Assembly (NCBI RefSeq): GCF_018130465.1
Contig: NZ_JAFCKJ010000015.1
Location: 124,001-188,000 of the forward strand
Direction: 5' to 3'
DNA: 64,000 nt
Source of the DNA: Bradyrhizobium canariense
GTDB taxonomy: Bacteria; Pseudomonadota; Alphaproteobacteria; Rhizobiales; Xanthobacteraceae
The position numbers and the translations under genes were made by a program. Below are positions 17,317 through 26,175 of this stretch, in pieces. Numbering within the stretch: position 1 is the stretch's first letter; each line of letters starts with the position of its first letter. The notes below the pieces were generated by a model, which had not been told where the DNA came from, made no database searches, and worked only from the letters and a program-made list of their open reading frames with translations.

Positions 17317-18447
17317 TCAGTCCCTCACCCTGGGCACGACGATGGTGTCCTCGGGGTGAAGGGTCACGATGAGGCTGCCGCCGAGCGGCGGGATACGGCT
17401 GTAGGCCTGGTGATAGCTCGCCTGGCGCAGGCTGAGCACGATGCCATCGGCAAGCGCCAGGAAGATGCGCAGGCTCTCGCCCTGATAGACGATGTCGGTG
17501 ACCGTGCCGGTGAGCTGATTGCAGGCGGCGTCCGGCGCGCCGTCGTCGATCAGCAATTTTTCGCTGTGCACGGCGAGCATCAGCGCGTCTCCGTCAGGAA
17601 TGGCCCGGGCGCTGCGCAGAAGGACATTGCCGAGCGCAACGCTGGAGGCGTCGACGCGACGCACGGGAAGCATCGTGGCCTCGCCAATGAAACTCGCGAC
17701 GAAGGAATCCGCGGGATGATCGTGCAGGCGCTCGGGCGCGTCGATCTGGATCAGCCGGCCGTCCCTCATCACGGCGACGCGGTCGCTCATGGTCAGCGCT
17801 TCGCGCTGATCGTGGGTGACGTAGATGATGGTGGCGCCGATGCGCTGGTGCAGCGTGCGCAGCTCGATCTGCATGGATTCGCGCAGCTGCTTGTCGAGCG
17901 CGGACAGCGGCTCGTCCATCAGGATCAGCCGCGGCTCGAAGATCATGGCGCGTGCGAGCGCCACGCGCTGGCGCTGGCCGCCGGAGAGTTGCGCGATGCC
18001 GCGCTCTTCGTAGCCGGCAAGGCCGACCATCGCGAGCGCCGCGCGCACCTTGTCCGGCCAGGCTGCCTTCGGCAGCCGTCGCGCGCGCAAGGGAAAGGCG
18101 ACATTCTCGCCGACGCTCATATGCGGGAACAGCGCGTAGTTCTGGAACACGACGCCGATGTCGCGCTTGTGCGGCGGCATCCAGGTGACGTCGCGGCCGC
18201 CGAACAGGATCGTTCCGCTCGATGGCAGGATGAAGCCGCCAAGGATGCCGAGCAACGTGGTCTTGCCGGAACCGGAGGGGCCGAGCAGCGAGACGAACTC
18301 GCCAGCGGCGACATTGAGGGACACGTCGTCAAGCGCGCGAACCGCGCCGTAAGCCTTGCTCGCGGATCTGATCTCGACGCTTTCCGCTCGCTTGTCCAAC
18401 GATCGACCTCGCCATGCCGTTAGCTGGCGTGCCTCACTGCGCGCCAT
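17317..18447 (-). CDS. potA: ABC transporter ATP-binding protein (PotA-like)
   Basis: The 376-residue ATPase carries Walker A GPSGSGKTTLL at about 56-66, the Q-loop in VVFQNYALFPHMSVGENV, signature LSGGQRQRVALARAM, Walker B LILMDEPLSALD, and the H-loop in YVTHDQREAL. A C-terminal TOBE-like regulatory region includes LAVHSEKLLI. It is the first gene of the leftward importer operon, followed by the HAD, FAD oxidase, binding protein and permeases. The ATG at 18447 is used; a start nearer residue 20 is possible. Confidence 0.88.
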   Translation of the reverse strand: MARSEARQLTAWRGRSLDKRAESVEIRSASKAYGAVRALDDVSLNVAAGEFVSLLGPSGSGKTTLLGILGGFILPSSGTILFGGRDVTWMPPHKRDIGVVFQNYALFPHMSVGENVAFPLRARRLPKAAWPDKVRAALAMVGLAGYEERGIAQLSGGQRQRVALARAMIFEPRLILMDEPLSALDKQLRESMQIELRTLHQRIGATIIYVTHDQREALTMSDRVAVMRDGRLIQIDAPERLHDHPADSFVASFIGEATMLPVRRVDASSVALGNVLLRSARAIPDGDALMLAVHSEKLLIDDGAPDAACNQLTGTVTDIVYQGESLRIFLALADGIVLSLRQASYHQAYSRIPPLGGSLIVTLHPEDTIVVPRVRD

Positions 18448-18558
18448 AAGCCTGCTTTATAGACAGAGATTTGGAGCACTCACGATCGAAGCGTGCGCCG
18501 CACCAAATCTTCTCTCTCGACGCCTGTCTTTAGGCTGTGATGCCAATGACACCAGACT

Positions 18559-18582
18559 TGGCAAAACTCGGCAATTGCCAAA
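18559..18582. promoter_or_regulatory. candidate LysR-type operator
   Basis: TTGGC...GCCAA arms bracket a 24-bp segment, and GGCAATTGCC lies inside it. It is 28 bp ahead of the lysR start in the divergent region facing potA. LysR proteins commonly bind dyads in such positions; no T-N11-A match was required for the call, so it is tentative. Confidence 0.4.
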
Positions 18583-18609
18583 TTCTCACCCGGCTCATAA
18601 CATGGCGTT

Positions 18610-19548
18610 ATGCCCGAGCTGCGCCGGATGCTGCCTTCAAGTAACGCCCTGTTCGTCTTCGACGCGGCGGCGCGCAATGGCAGCTTCACCGCAGCGGCCG
18701 CCGAACTGAACGTTACCCAGCCTGCGGTGAGCCGGATGCTAGGCCAGTTCGAGGACCATCTCGGCGTCCGCCTGTTCGACCGCAAGGCGGGACGCGCTGT
18801 GCTCACCGAGGAAGGCGAACTCTTATATCGCCGCGTGCTCGAAGGCTTTCGCAGCATCGAGAGCGGGCTGGTCGAGATCGAGCGGCGCCGCAAGGGCACC
18901 GAGACGGTGACGCTGTCGGTCTCCTCCGCCTTCACCACGCATTGGCTGATGCCGCGCATCGACAAGCTGCAGCGGCAATTCCCGCAGGTCGATTTGCGCT
19001 TCCAGCTGATCTCCGGCGCGCTGCGCGGACCGGTGGAAAATGTCGATCTCGGCATGCGCTTCCGTGATCGCGAAGAGCCGTCATCCGGCGGCACGCTGGT
19101 GATGAAGGAAGTCATGCTGCCGATGTGCAGCCCTGCCTATCTTGGCGAAACCGATCCCGCCGAGGGCAACACCATCATTCGGCTCGCCGAGACCCCGGGC
19201 GACTGGGCCGCGGATTACGCGTCGCTTCTCACGGGGCGCCGTGGTGCGGCCAAGGCGCTGAGCTTCACGGACTATGCCGTCGTGATGCAGGCCGCGCTGC
19301 TCGGCCAGGGCATCGCGCTCGGTTGGCTGACGGTCGCCTCGCACTGGCTGTTGACCGGCGCGCTGGTGCCGGCCTCCGACACGCTCACCACCACGCGCCG
19401 CATCTGCGAATTCCTGCCACCGCGCAACCGGCCGATGCGGCCCATCGCCGCCGAGATCCGCGACTGGATCACCGCACAGATGAAAAGCGAGATCGCCGCG
19501 ATCGACCGGCTCTATCCGAAGCTCGGCGCGATGGCCGCGTGCTATTGA
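18610..19548 (+). CDS. LysR-family regulator (GcvA-like)
   Basis: The 312-residue protein starts at the ATG at 18610. The N-terminal winged HTH is clear: LFVFDAAARNGSFTAAAAELNVTQPAVSRMLGQFEDHLGVRLF, about residues 12-56. The effector domain begins VTLSVSSAFTTHWLMPRIDKLQRQFPQVDL, the pattern of the GcvA/AmpR-like group. It diverges from the potA-led importer operon and so is the likely regulator, responding perhaps to the imported amine or a breakdown product. Confidence 0.88.
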   Translation: MPELRRMLPSSNALFVFDAAARNGSFTAAAAELNVTQPAVSRMLGQFEDHLGVRLFDRKAGRAVLTEEGELLYRRVLEGFRSIESGLVEIERRRKGTETVTLSVSSAFTTHWLMPRIDKLQRQFPQVDLRFQLISGALRGPVENVDLGMRFRDREEPSSGGTLVMKEVMLPMCSPAYLGETDPAEGNTIIRLAETPGDWAADYASLLTGRRGAAKALSFTDYAVVMQAALLGQGIALGWLTVASHWLLTGALVPASDTLTTTRRICEFLPPRNRPMRPIAAEIRDWITAQMKSEIAAIDRLYPKLGAMAACY

Positions 19549-19568
19549 GGACGGGTGATCGCGGCGCG

Positions 19569-20720
19569 CTACCCGGACCGGAAGCGCAAATTGGCGCGCG
19601 ACAGCTGGCTGATCGACGTGCACCCCATCAGCTTCATGCCGCGCTCGAGTTCGGCGCGCAGTTGGCCGAGGGCGCGTTCGACACCGGGCTGGCCGGCGGC
19701 GGCAAGCGGATAGAGATAGTATCGTCCAAGCCCCACCGCCTTGGCTCCGAGCGACAATGCTTTCAGGATATGGGTTCCGCGCTGGATGCCACCATCCATC
19801 ATCACGTCGATACGGTCACCCACGGCGTCGACGATTTCTGCGAGTTGATCGAAGCCTGAGCGGGAGCCGTCGAGCTGGCGTCCGCCATGATTGGACAGAA
19901 CAATCCCCGCGCAGCCGATATCAACCGCGCGGCGTGCGTCTTCCACCGACATGATCCCTTTCAGGCAGAACGGCCCGTTCCAGGTTCGCACCATCTCCGC
20001 GACATCGTCCCAGTTCATCGCTGGATCCAGCATCTCCGTGAAATAACGGCCGATCGACATGGCGCCGCCGCCCATGTCGATGTGCTCCTCCAGTTGCGGA
20101 AGTCTGAATTTCTCATGGGTGACATACTGGATGCCCCACATCGGCTTGATCGCGAACTGAAGCATGCCGGCAAGCGTCAGGCGAAAGGGAATGCTGAAAC
20201 CGGTGCGCAGATCGCGCTCGCGATTTCCTCCGGTGATGCTGTCGACCGTCAGCATCATCACCTCGACGCCCGCCTCCTTGGCGCGCTGCATCATGGCACG
20301 GTTGAGACCGCGATCCTTGTGGAAGTAGAATTGGTAGACCTGCGGCGTGTCGTAGGTCTTGCGCAATTCCTCGAGGCTCACCGTGCCCAGCGAGGAGACA
20401 CCGAACATGGTGCCATATTTCGCAGCCGCCGCAGCGACGGCGCGTTCGCCGTCATGATGGAACAGCCGCTGCAGGGCGGTCGGCGAGCAGTAGAACGGCA
20501 GCGCGAGCTTCTGGCCCATGACCGTCACCGAGAGGTCGACCTGCTGCACCCCGCGCAGCACGTTGGGCAGCAAGTCGCAATGCTCGAAGCTGGCGCTGTT
20601 GCGGCGATGGGTCGTCTCATCATCGGCCGCGCCGTCGATGTAGTTGAAGATCGGGCCGGGCAGCCGGTGACGCGCCAGTCGCCGGAAGTCGTGGAAGTTA
20701 TGACATTGTGCCAGGCGCAT
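19569..20720 (-). CDS. FMN-dependent alpha-hydroxy acid oxidase/dehydrogenase
   Basis: The 383-residue TIM-barrel flavoenzyme shows FNYIDGAADDETTHRRN at the N-terminus, LPFYCSPTALQRLFHHDGE, and the active-site stretch IVLSNHGGRQLDGS with the catalytic His. The later DVMMDGGIQRGTHILKAL completes the FMN phosphate site. The family oxidises L-2-hydroxy acids (lactate, glycolate, mandelate) to 2-oxo acids. It is the last gene of the sugar-acid operon, 34 bp after uxuA. The physiological substrate is uncertain, so it is not named lldD. Confidence 0.85.
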   Translation of the reverse strand: MRLAQCHNFHDFRRLARHRLPGPIFNYIDGAADDETTHRRNSASFEHCDLLPNVLRGVQQVDLSVTVMGQKLALPFYCSPTALQRLFHHDGERAVAAAAAKYGTMFGVSSLGTVSLEELRKTYDTPQVYQFYFHKDRGLNRAMMQRAKEAGVEVMMLTVDSITGGNRERDLRTGFSIPFRLTLAGMLQFAIKPMWGIQYVTHEKFRLPQLEEHIDMGGGAMSIGRYFTEMLDPAMNWDDVAEMVRTWNGPFCLKGIMSVEDARRAVDIGCAGIVLSNHGGRQLDGSRSGFDQLAEIVDAVGDRIDVMMDGGIQRGTHILKALSLGAKAVGLGRYYLYPLAAAGQPGVERALGQLRAELERGMKLMGCTSISQLSRANLRFRSG

Positions 20721-20754
20721 CTTTCACCTCCGCTCACACACGGCCGCAGATCTC

Positions 20755-21945
20755 CTATCGATGCTCGATCGCGCGGATCGCGCCGCGGAGTTCGGCTAGG
20801 CCCCGGAGGCGACCGATCGCGGTGTAGCCGGGATTGGTGCGCTTGGTAGCCGCGAGGTCGTCGAGCATGCGATGACCGTGATCGGGCCGGAACACGATTC
20901 TCGCGTCGGGCGAACGCCGCGCGTTCTCCTTCAGCAGCGCCTTCAGCACCGCGACCATGTCGACGTCGCCGTCGAGATGATCGGACTCGTAGAACGACAG
21001 GCCGTCCGCCTCCCGCTTGGTCGCGCGAAGATGCGCAAAGGCGATGCGCGGGCCGAAGCGTTCGGCCATGGCGGGGAGATTGTTCTCGGCACGCACGCCG
21101 AGCGACCCCGTGCACAGGCAGATGCCGTTCGCCTTTGACGGCACGGCATCGAACAGCGCCTGATAGTCGTCGGCGCTGGAGGCAATGCGCGGCAGGCCGA
21201 ACAGCGGGCGCGGTGGGTCGTCCGGATGCAGCGTCAGCGAAACGCCGAGCTGCTCGGCGACGGGCGTGACGCGGCCCAAAAATTCGGCGAGATGCTGCCG
21301 CAGGATTTTCGGCGTGATGTCGCGATACGTTTCGAGTCGATCGCGGAATTGCGGGATCGTCATCGGCTCGGTGGTCGAGCCCGGCAGCGCGCTGGCGATC
21401 ACCATGACGAGATAGTCGATATCGGCCTGGCTCATCTGGTCGAACAGCTTTTTCGCGCGAGCCTGCTGCTCCGGCGAATACTCCTGGACGGCGGCGGGGC
21501 GCTTCAGGATGTGCAGCTCGAAGGCGGCAAAACGGTCCTGGTCGAAGCGCATGGCACGGGCGCCGTTCGGCAGCTCCCATTCCAGATCGGTGCGGCACCA
21601 ATCCACGACGGGCATGAAGTTGTAGCAGATGATCTTGATACCGGCGGCGGCAACCGCCTCCAGGCTGGCGATCCACGTCTCGATCGAGCGCGTCGCCTTA
21701 GCCCCGAGACGCTTGACGTCGTCGGGGATCGGAATCGATTCTACCACCGACCAGGTCAGTTGCGAGCGGCCAGGCTGGCCGCGCTCGATGAAGTTCTTGC
21801 GCTCCTCGACCGCCTTGCGCGTCCAGGCTTCGCCGATCGGCACCTGATGCAGCGCCGAGACGATATCCGTCGCGCCGGCCTGCCTGACGTCATCCAGCGA
21901 CACGGGATCATCGGGCCCGTACCAGCGCCATCCCTCTAGCATCAT
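20755..21945 (-). CDS. uxuA: mannonate dehydratase
   Basis: The 396-residue enzyme begins EGWRWYGPDDPVSLDDVRQAGATDIVSALH and continues IPIGEAW-type text (here VPIGEAWTRKAVEERK), WSVVESIPIPDDVK and ICYNFMPVVDWCRTDL, all hallmarks of UxuA. It dehydrates D-mannonate to 2-keto-3-deoxy-D-gluconate. The metal-site region includes LHPDDPPRPLFGLPRI and LCTGSLG. It lies in the TRAP operon under the GntR palindrome, with uxuB across the divergent promoter. Confidence 0.93.
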   Translation of the reverse strand: MMLEGWRWYGPDDPVSLDDVRQAGATDIVSALHQVPIGEAWTRKAVEERKNFIERGQPGRSQLTWSVVESIPIPDDVKRLGAKATRSIETWIASLEAVAAAGIKIICYNFMPVVDWCRTDLEWELPNGARAMRFDQDRFAAFELHILKRPAAVQEYSPEQQARAKKLFDQMSQADIDYLVMVIASALPGSTTEPMTIPQFRDRLETYRDITPKILRQHLAEFLGRVTPVAEQLGVSLTLHPDDPPRPLFGLPRIASSADDYQALFDAVPSKANGICLCTGSLGVRAENNLPAMAERFGPRIAFAHLRATKREADGLSFYESDHLDGDVDMVAVLKALLKENARRSPDARIVFRPDHGHRMLDDLAATKRTNPGYTAIGRLRGLAELRGAIRAIEHR

Positions 21946-21960
21946 GAAAATTCTCCGGGA

Positions 21961-23010
21961 TCAGTTAGCGGTCAGCACGACCTTGACGCTCTGCGAGCGG
22001 TCGAGCGCCAACCGCAGCGCATCGGGCGCGGTCGACAGCGGCCGCTCGGCGGTGACCAGCGACAGCACGTCGACGCTGCCGTCCGCAATCAGCTCCACCG
22101 CGGTCATGAACTCGAGCCCGAAGCGGAACGAGCCGCGCAGGTCGATCTCCTTCGCCATCACCCCATTGGCCGGCACCGGAATCTGGCCACCCGGCAGGTT
22201 GCCGATCTGCACCACAACGCCGCCGCGCCTGACGATACCGATCGCACTGGCAAGGCCTGCAGCCGTGCCCGAGACTTCGAAAGCGACATCGTAGGGGCGC
22301 GACGCGGCCTGCGCCTTCAGGCCTTCCTCGCCGGCCGCGACATTCTCGACGTGCGAGGCGCCGAGCCGGCTCGCAAAGGCCAGCGGCGCCGGCGCGATGT
22401 CGGCGACCGTGATGTCGGTCATGCCGGCGCGGCGCGCGGCGAGCATGGTCAGAAGCCCGATCGGACCGGCGCCGAAGATGATACCGCGCTTGCCTTCGAT
22501 GTTGCCGGCACGCGCGACCGCGTGCAGGCAGACCGCGAGCGGTTCGGCCAGCGCCGCGGCCTGATAGGACACATGATCGGGGATCTTCACGCACTGCGCC
22601 GGGATCGCGTCGAAATAGTTGGCGAAGCCACCCTGCATGTGCGGGGTCTTCGAGGCCGAACCCATGAAGTAGATATTTTCGCAGAGATTTTGCCGGCCTT
22701 CGCGGCAAGCGACGCAATGGCCGCACCAGCGCGACGGGTTGACGGCGACACGGTCGCCGAGCTTCAGGTTCGCTGCGGAGCCCGCGATCTCCACGACCTC
22801 GCCGGAAATCTCATGGCCGAGCACCAGCGGCGATTTCACCACGAAATCGCCGGTTCGGGCATGACGGAAATAATGCATGTCCGAGCCGCAGATGCCGCCG
22901 GCACCGAAGCGGAGGCGCACCATGCCTTCGGCGAGCTTGTCGAGCGGATGCTCGACCATGCGCAGATCTTCGGGGCCGAACAGGGTTGCGGCGAGAGCTG
23001 TGGATGTCAT
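21961..23010 (-). CDS. zinc-dependent sugar-acid 5-dehydrogenase (L-idonate/L-gulonate type)
   Basis: The 349-residue medium-chain dehydrogenase starts at ATG 23010 and overlaps the dctM stop (ATGA). The catalytic zinc region is GGICGSDMHYF with VLGHEISGEVVEI; the structural zinc cysteines are in CGHCVACREGRQNLC; the NAD(P) site is FGAGPIGLLTMLAARRAG. It is closest in appearance to L-idonate 5-dehydrogenase. Next to uxuA/uxuB, an L-gulonate 5-dehydrogenase that makes D-fructuronate would fit at least as well. The choice is inference. Confidence 0.85.
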   Translation of the reverse strand: MTSTALAATLFGPEDLRMVEHPLDKLAEGMVRLRFGAGGICGSDMHYFRHARTGDFVVKSPLVLGHEISGEVVEIAGSAANLKLGDRVAVNPSRWCGHCVACREGRQNLCENIYFMGSASKTPHMQGGFANYFDAIPAQCVKIPDHVSYQAAALAEPLAVCLHAVARAGNIEGKRGIIFGAGPIGLLTMLAARRAGMTDITVADIAPAPLAFASRLGASHVENVAAGEEGLKAQAASRPYDVAFEVSGTAAGLASAIGIVRRGGVVVQIGNLPGGQIPVPANGVMAKEIDLRGSFRFGLEFMTAVELIADGSVDVLSLVTAERPLSTAPDALRLALDRSQSVKVVLTAN

Positions 23011-24428
23011 TTGGAAAGTCCCATGTATTTCGGCAGCCAGAGGGTCAGTTCGGGGATGTATGTGATCGCGATCAATGCGAGCATCAGCGGCACCAGCCAG
23101 GGCAGGATCGCGACCGTCGTGCGCTCGACCGAGAGTTTTGCGACACGCGCGAGCACGAACAAGACCATGCCGAGCGGTGGATGCAACAGGCCGATCATCA
23201 GGTTCAGCGTCATGATCAGACCGAAATGAATCGGGTCGATGCCGAGCTTGAGCACGATCGGCAACAGGATCGGCACCAAAATGGTGATGGCCGCCGTGGT
23301 GTCGATGAAACAGCCGACGAACAGGATCAGGACGTTGGCGAGCGCCAGGAACACCCATTTGTTGTGGGTGATGCTGAGCATCCAGTCCGACAGCATCTGG
23401 GCTGCCTGCGACACCGTGAGCAGCCAGGCGAAGATCGAGGCTGCCGTGACGATGAACAGCACCGACGCCGTGGTCTCGATGGTGTCGAACGTCGCTTTCG
23501 CGACCGTCTTCAGCGTCATGGTGCGGTAGCGCACGAGGCCCAGGAACAGCGACCAGATCACGGCGGCGACCGCGGCTTCCGTCGGGGTGAACCAGCCGAG
23601 CGTCATGCCGCCGATCAGGATCACTGGCGCCATCAGCGCCATCACCGCGGAGAAGTCGAAGTACCAGTCGATCGCGAGCAGCACGACCAGGCCAAGCCCA
23701 ACTGCCCAATTGGTGGAGAGACCGGCGACTGTCAGAAGCCAGACGGCCATCGGGAAGCTCAGTACGACGACGATCTCGAGCCCCGCCGATCCCAATTGCG
23801 GCCAGGAGAACGGCGTATCGCTGCCCCATTTGTTCTTGTGGGCGAAGTAGGTGACGGTGGCCATCATGAGCAGCGTCAGGACGACGCCTGGAATGACGCC
23901 CCCCAGAAACAGCGCGCCGATCGAGACATTGGCCATCATGCCGTAGATCACGAAAGGCAGCGACGGCGGGATGATGGGGCCGAGCGTGGCCGAAGCCGCG
24001 GTGACGCCGACGGAGAACTCCGTGGAGTAACCGTGGTCCTTCATCGCCTTGATCTCGATGGTGCCGAGACCGGCGGCGTCCGCGATCGCGGTGCCGGACA
24101 TGCCGGAGAAGATCACCGAGCCGATGATGTTGACGTGGCCGAGGCCGCCGCGCATCCAGCCGACCAGCGCGACGGCGAACTTGTAGATGCGCCCGGTGAC
24201 GCCGGCGATGTTCATGAGATTGCCGGCCAGGATGAAGAAGGGCACGGCGAGCAGCGGAAAGCTCTCGACGCCGGCGATCATGCGCTGCGCCAGCGTGACG
24301 TCGGGCGTCACGCCGCTGACCAGGATGTAGAGCAGCGACGACGCGGCCATGGCGATCGCCACGGGAACGCCGAGCAGCATCAGGATGAGGAAGCCTCCAA
24401 GCAACAGCAGCATGAAATTACCCTTCAA
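23007..24428 (-). CDS. dctM: TRAP transporter large permease
   Basis: The 473-residue protein has about twelve hydrophobic spans and DctM signatures: LLAVPFFILAGNLMN, IFSGMSGTAIADAAGLGTIEI, GPIIPPSLPFVIYG, and late LILFVGCFIDTTAAITILVPIL. It uses the ion gradient to import substrate delivered by DctP. Its start overlaps the dctQ stop by 11 bases. An alternative start is the Met at 24413. The sugar-acid enzymes in the same operon imply a uronate or aldonate substrate. Confidence 0.9.
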   Translation of the reverse strand: MKGNFMLLLLGGFLILMLLGVPVAIAMAASSLLYILVSGVTPDVTLAQRMIAGVESFPLLAVPFFILAGNLMNIAGVTGRIYKFAVALVGWMRGGLGHVNIIGSVIFSGMSGTAIADAAGLGTIEIKAMKDHGYSTEFSVGVTAASATLGPIIPPSLPFVIYGMMANVSIGALFLGGVIPGVVLTLLMMATVTYFAHKNKWGSDTPFSWPQLGSAGLEIVVVLSFPMAVWLLTVAGLSTNWAVGLGLVVLLAIDWYFDFSAVMALMAPVILIGGMTLGWFTPTEAAVAAVIWSLFLGLVRYRTMTLKTVAKATFDTIETTASVLFIVTAASIFAWLLTVSQAAQMLSDWMLSITHNKWVFLALANVLILFVGCFIDTTAAITILVPILLPIVLKLGIDPIHFGLIMTLNLMIGLLHPPLGMVLFVLARVAKLSVERTTVAILPWLVPLMLALIAITYIPELTLWLPKYMGLSK

Positions 24429-24996
24429 AACCGTCGTAGGCGCCGGGACGTTCGAGGATCGAATAGCCCTGTCGCAAATGTTGCACAGCCACCTGCAGAG
24501 AGCGCACGAACATCAGCACGAAGCCGAGCAGCACCGCGTAGTAGACGTAGTCCTTGGGAAGATTGATCGTGGTCATGGACTCGTCGCCGATGATCTGGAT
24601 ATAGACCCAGACCAGCTTGATGGCGTAGCCGAAGAAGGCGATCCGGATCAGGTCGATCACCGTCGACAACGCGCGCGCCACGAGGTGCGGCAGATAGCGG
24701 TAGATGAGATCGACCTGGATGTGCCGCGACAGCCGCACGCACATCGAGGAGCCGATGAAGACCACGCCGATCAGGCAGTAGGTCGCGATCTCCTCGGTCC
24801 AGGCATAACTGTCGTTGAGCACGTAGCGGGTGAAGAACTGGAGGAAGACGGCGAGCGCCATCACCCAGAAGATCGCCAGCGCGACCCAGTCCTCGAAAGC
24901 GTAGATGCCGAGATCGACCTTAGGTGCCGCCTCCTCCTCGAAGGTGTGGGCGATCTCGTCCGCGGTGATCTGCCGGTGCGTTTCGGCGGTGGACAT
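24418..24996 (-). CDS. dctQ: TRAP transporter small permease
   Basis: The 192-residue DctQ-like subunit has four hydrophobic spans; span 1 is WVALAIFWVMALAVFLQFFTRYV followed by WTEEIATYCLIGVVFIGSSMCVR, the DctQ core. ATG 24996 is chosen because AGGAG sits seven bases upstream; an earlier ATG at 25020 would start inside the palindromic repeat. It overlaps dctM by 11 bases. Confidence 0.87.
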   Translation of the reverse strand: MSTAETHRQITADEIAHTFEEEAAPKVDLGIYAFEDWVALAIFWVMALAVFLQFFTRYVLNDSYAWTEEIATYCLIGVVFIGSSMCVRLSRHIQVDLIYRYLPHLVARALSTVIDLIRIAFFGYAIKLVWVYIQIIGDESMTTINLPKDYVYYAVLLGFVLMFVRSLQVAVQHLRQGYSILERPGAYDGFEG

Positions 24997-25023
24997 GGGG
25001 CTGCTCCTCAAACTGATCACGTC

Positions 25024-25098
25024 GTTCCGGGATGGTGCGTCAGCACCAGACCCGGAACCTCGAGATCCCGGGCTCGGTCCTACGGACCGCCCCGGGAT
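25024..25098. repeat. two tandem nested-hairpin palindromes inside the TRAP operon
   Basis: Unit 1 (25024-25058) is GTTCCGGG...GGTGCgtcaGCACC...CCCGGAAC. Unit 2 (25065-25098) is ATCCCGGG...GGTCCtacGGACC...CCCGGGAT. They fill the gap between the dctP stop and the dctQ start. This is a repeat style I know as common in bradyrhizobial intergenic DNA. In this place it can stabilise or terminate the dctP message and lower permease expression. Confidence 0.8.
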
Positions 25099-25111
25099 GA
25101 CGACTACGTCG

Positions 25112-26089
25112 TCACTTCACGTCCTGGATCCGTTCCCAGTCGGCCTTGCGGTAGCCGAAGGTCTCGAAAGCGACGTTTTTCAGCACGGTGTCGCGGAACT
25201 CGTTCTTGTCGACCTCGGTTACGGTCAGGCCCTTCTCCTTGAAGAAGGCGACCAGCTTGGCTTCGTTCTGCTTGATCTCCTCGGTCGCCTTGGCGGCGGC
25301 TTCCTGCGCCACGTCGGTGAAGATCTTCTTGTCCTCGTCGCTGAGCTTCTTCCAGAGCGCGCCCGCGACCACCGTGTTGAGGTGGTCGACGATGTGGCCG
25401 GTCAGCACGATGTGCTTCTGCACCTCGTAGAACTTCTTGGCCTCGATCGTGGTCAGCGGGTTCTCCTGGGCCTCGACGGTGCCGTTCTGGAGCGCGAGAT
25501 AGACTTCGGCGAACGCGATCGGCGCAGTGTTGGCGCCGCAGGCGCGCGGCATCGCCAGATAGGCCGGAACGTCGGGCACGCGCATCTTCAGGCCCTTGAG
25601 GTCGGCACAGGTCTTGATCGGCTTGTTCGACGAGGTCTGGCGCACGCCGTAATAGGTCACCGCGATGATGTGGTGCCCGCTCTTGTCCTCGTAGCCCTTG
25701 GCGAGTTCCTTGAAGATGTCGCTCTTGGTGTAGGCGAGCAGGTGATCGGCGTTGCGGAAGGTGTAGGGATAGTAGGTCACGCCGATCGGCGGAAAGCTCT
25801 TGGCCGCGAAGCTCGAGCCGGAGATGATGATGTCGACCGAGCCGAGCGAGAGGCCCTGGTTGATGTCGGCTTCCTTGCCGAGCTGCGACGCCGGATAAAC
25901 GTCGATCTGATAGCGCCCATTGGTACGCTTGCCGATTTCCTGCGCGGCCCAGACCGACGCGGTGTGGAAGGGCTCCGAGGTCTCATAGACATGGGCCCAT
26001 TTCAGCTTGGTCTGTGCCATGCCGGAACCGGTCGCCGCACACATTGCCGCGGCCGAGACCGCCAGCACCATTGTCATTTTTTTCAACAC
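25112..26089 (-). CDS. dctP: TRAP transporter substrate-binding protein
   Basis: The 325-residue periplasmic protein is read here from GTG 26089, eight bases after GGAGG; ATG 26104 (five codons earlier) is the alternative but has no clear RBS. The signal peptide includes MTMVLAVSAAAMCAATG, ending at MAQ. DctP features are LKWAHVYETSEPFHTASVWAAQEI, VDIIISGSSF, the ligand-Arg region LKGLKMRVPDVPAYL and NGTVEAQENPLTTIEA. Ligand is inferred to be a hexuronate or hexonate from the operon. Confidence 0.88.
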   Translation of the reverse strand: MLKKMTMVLAVSAAAMCAATGSGMAQTKLKWAHVYETSEPFHTASVWAAQEIGKRTNGRYQIDVYPASQLGKEADINQGLSLGSVDIIISGSSFAAKSFPPIGVTYYPYTFRNADHLLAYTKSDIFKELAKGYEDKSGHHIIAVTYYGVRQTSSNKPIKTCADLKGLKMRVPDVPAYLAMPRACGANTAPIAFAEVYLALQNGTVEAQENPLTTIEAKKFYEVQKHIVLTGHIVDHLNTVVAGALWKKLSDEDKKIFTDVAQEAAAKATEEIKQNEAKLVAFFKEKGLTVTEVDKNEFRDTVLKNVAFETFGYRKADWERIQDVK

Positions 26090-26109
26090 TGACTTTTCCT
26101 CCATTTTTC

Positions 26110-26137
26110 AAGTCTGCTTCTTTTAAGTCTGCTTCTT
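26110..26137. repeat. short tandem duplication upstream of dctP
   Basis: AAGTCTGCTTCTT occurs at 26110-26122 and again at 26125-26137, a 15-bp period, in the 86-bp gap between gntR and dctP. It may be a replication-slippage duplication. It shows no dyad symmetry, so operator function is doubtful. Confidence 0.6.
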
Positions 26138-26175
26138 GTCCGCCCGCCCCCAACGCGGGTGCGGGCCGCCCAATC

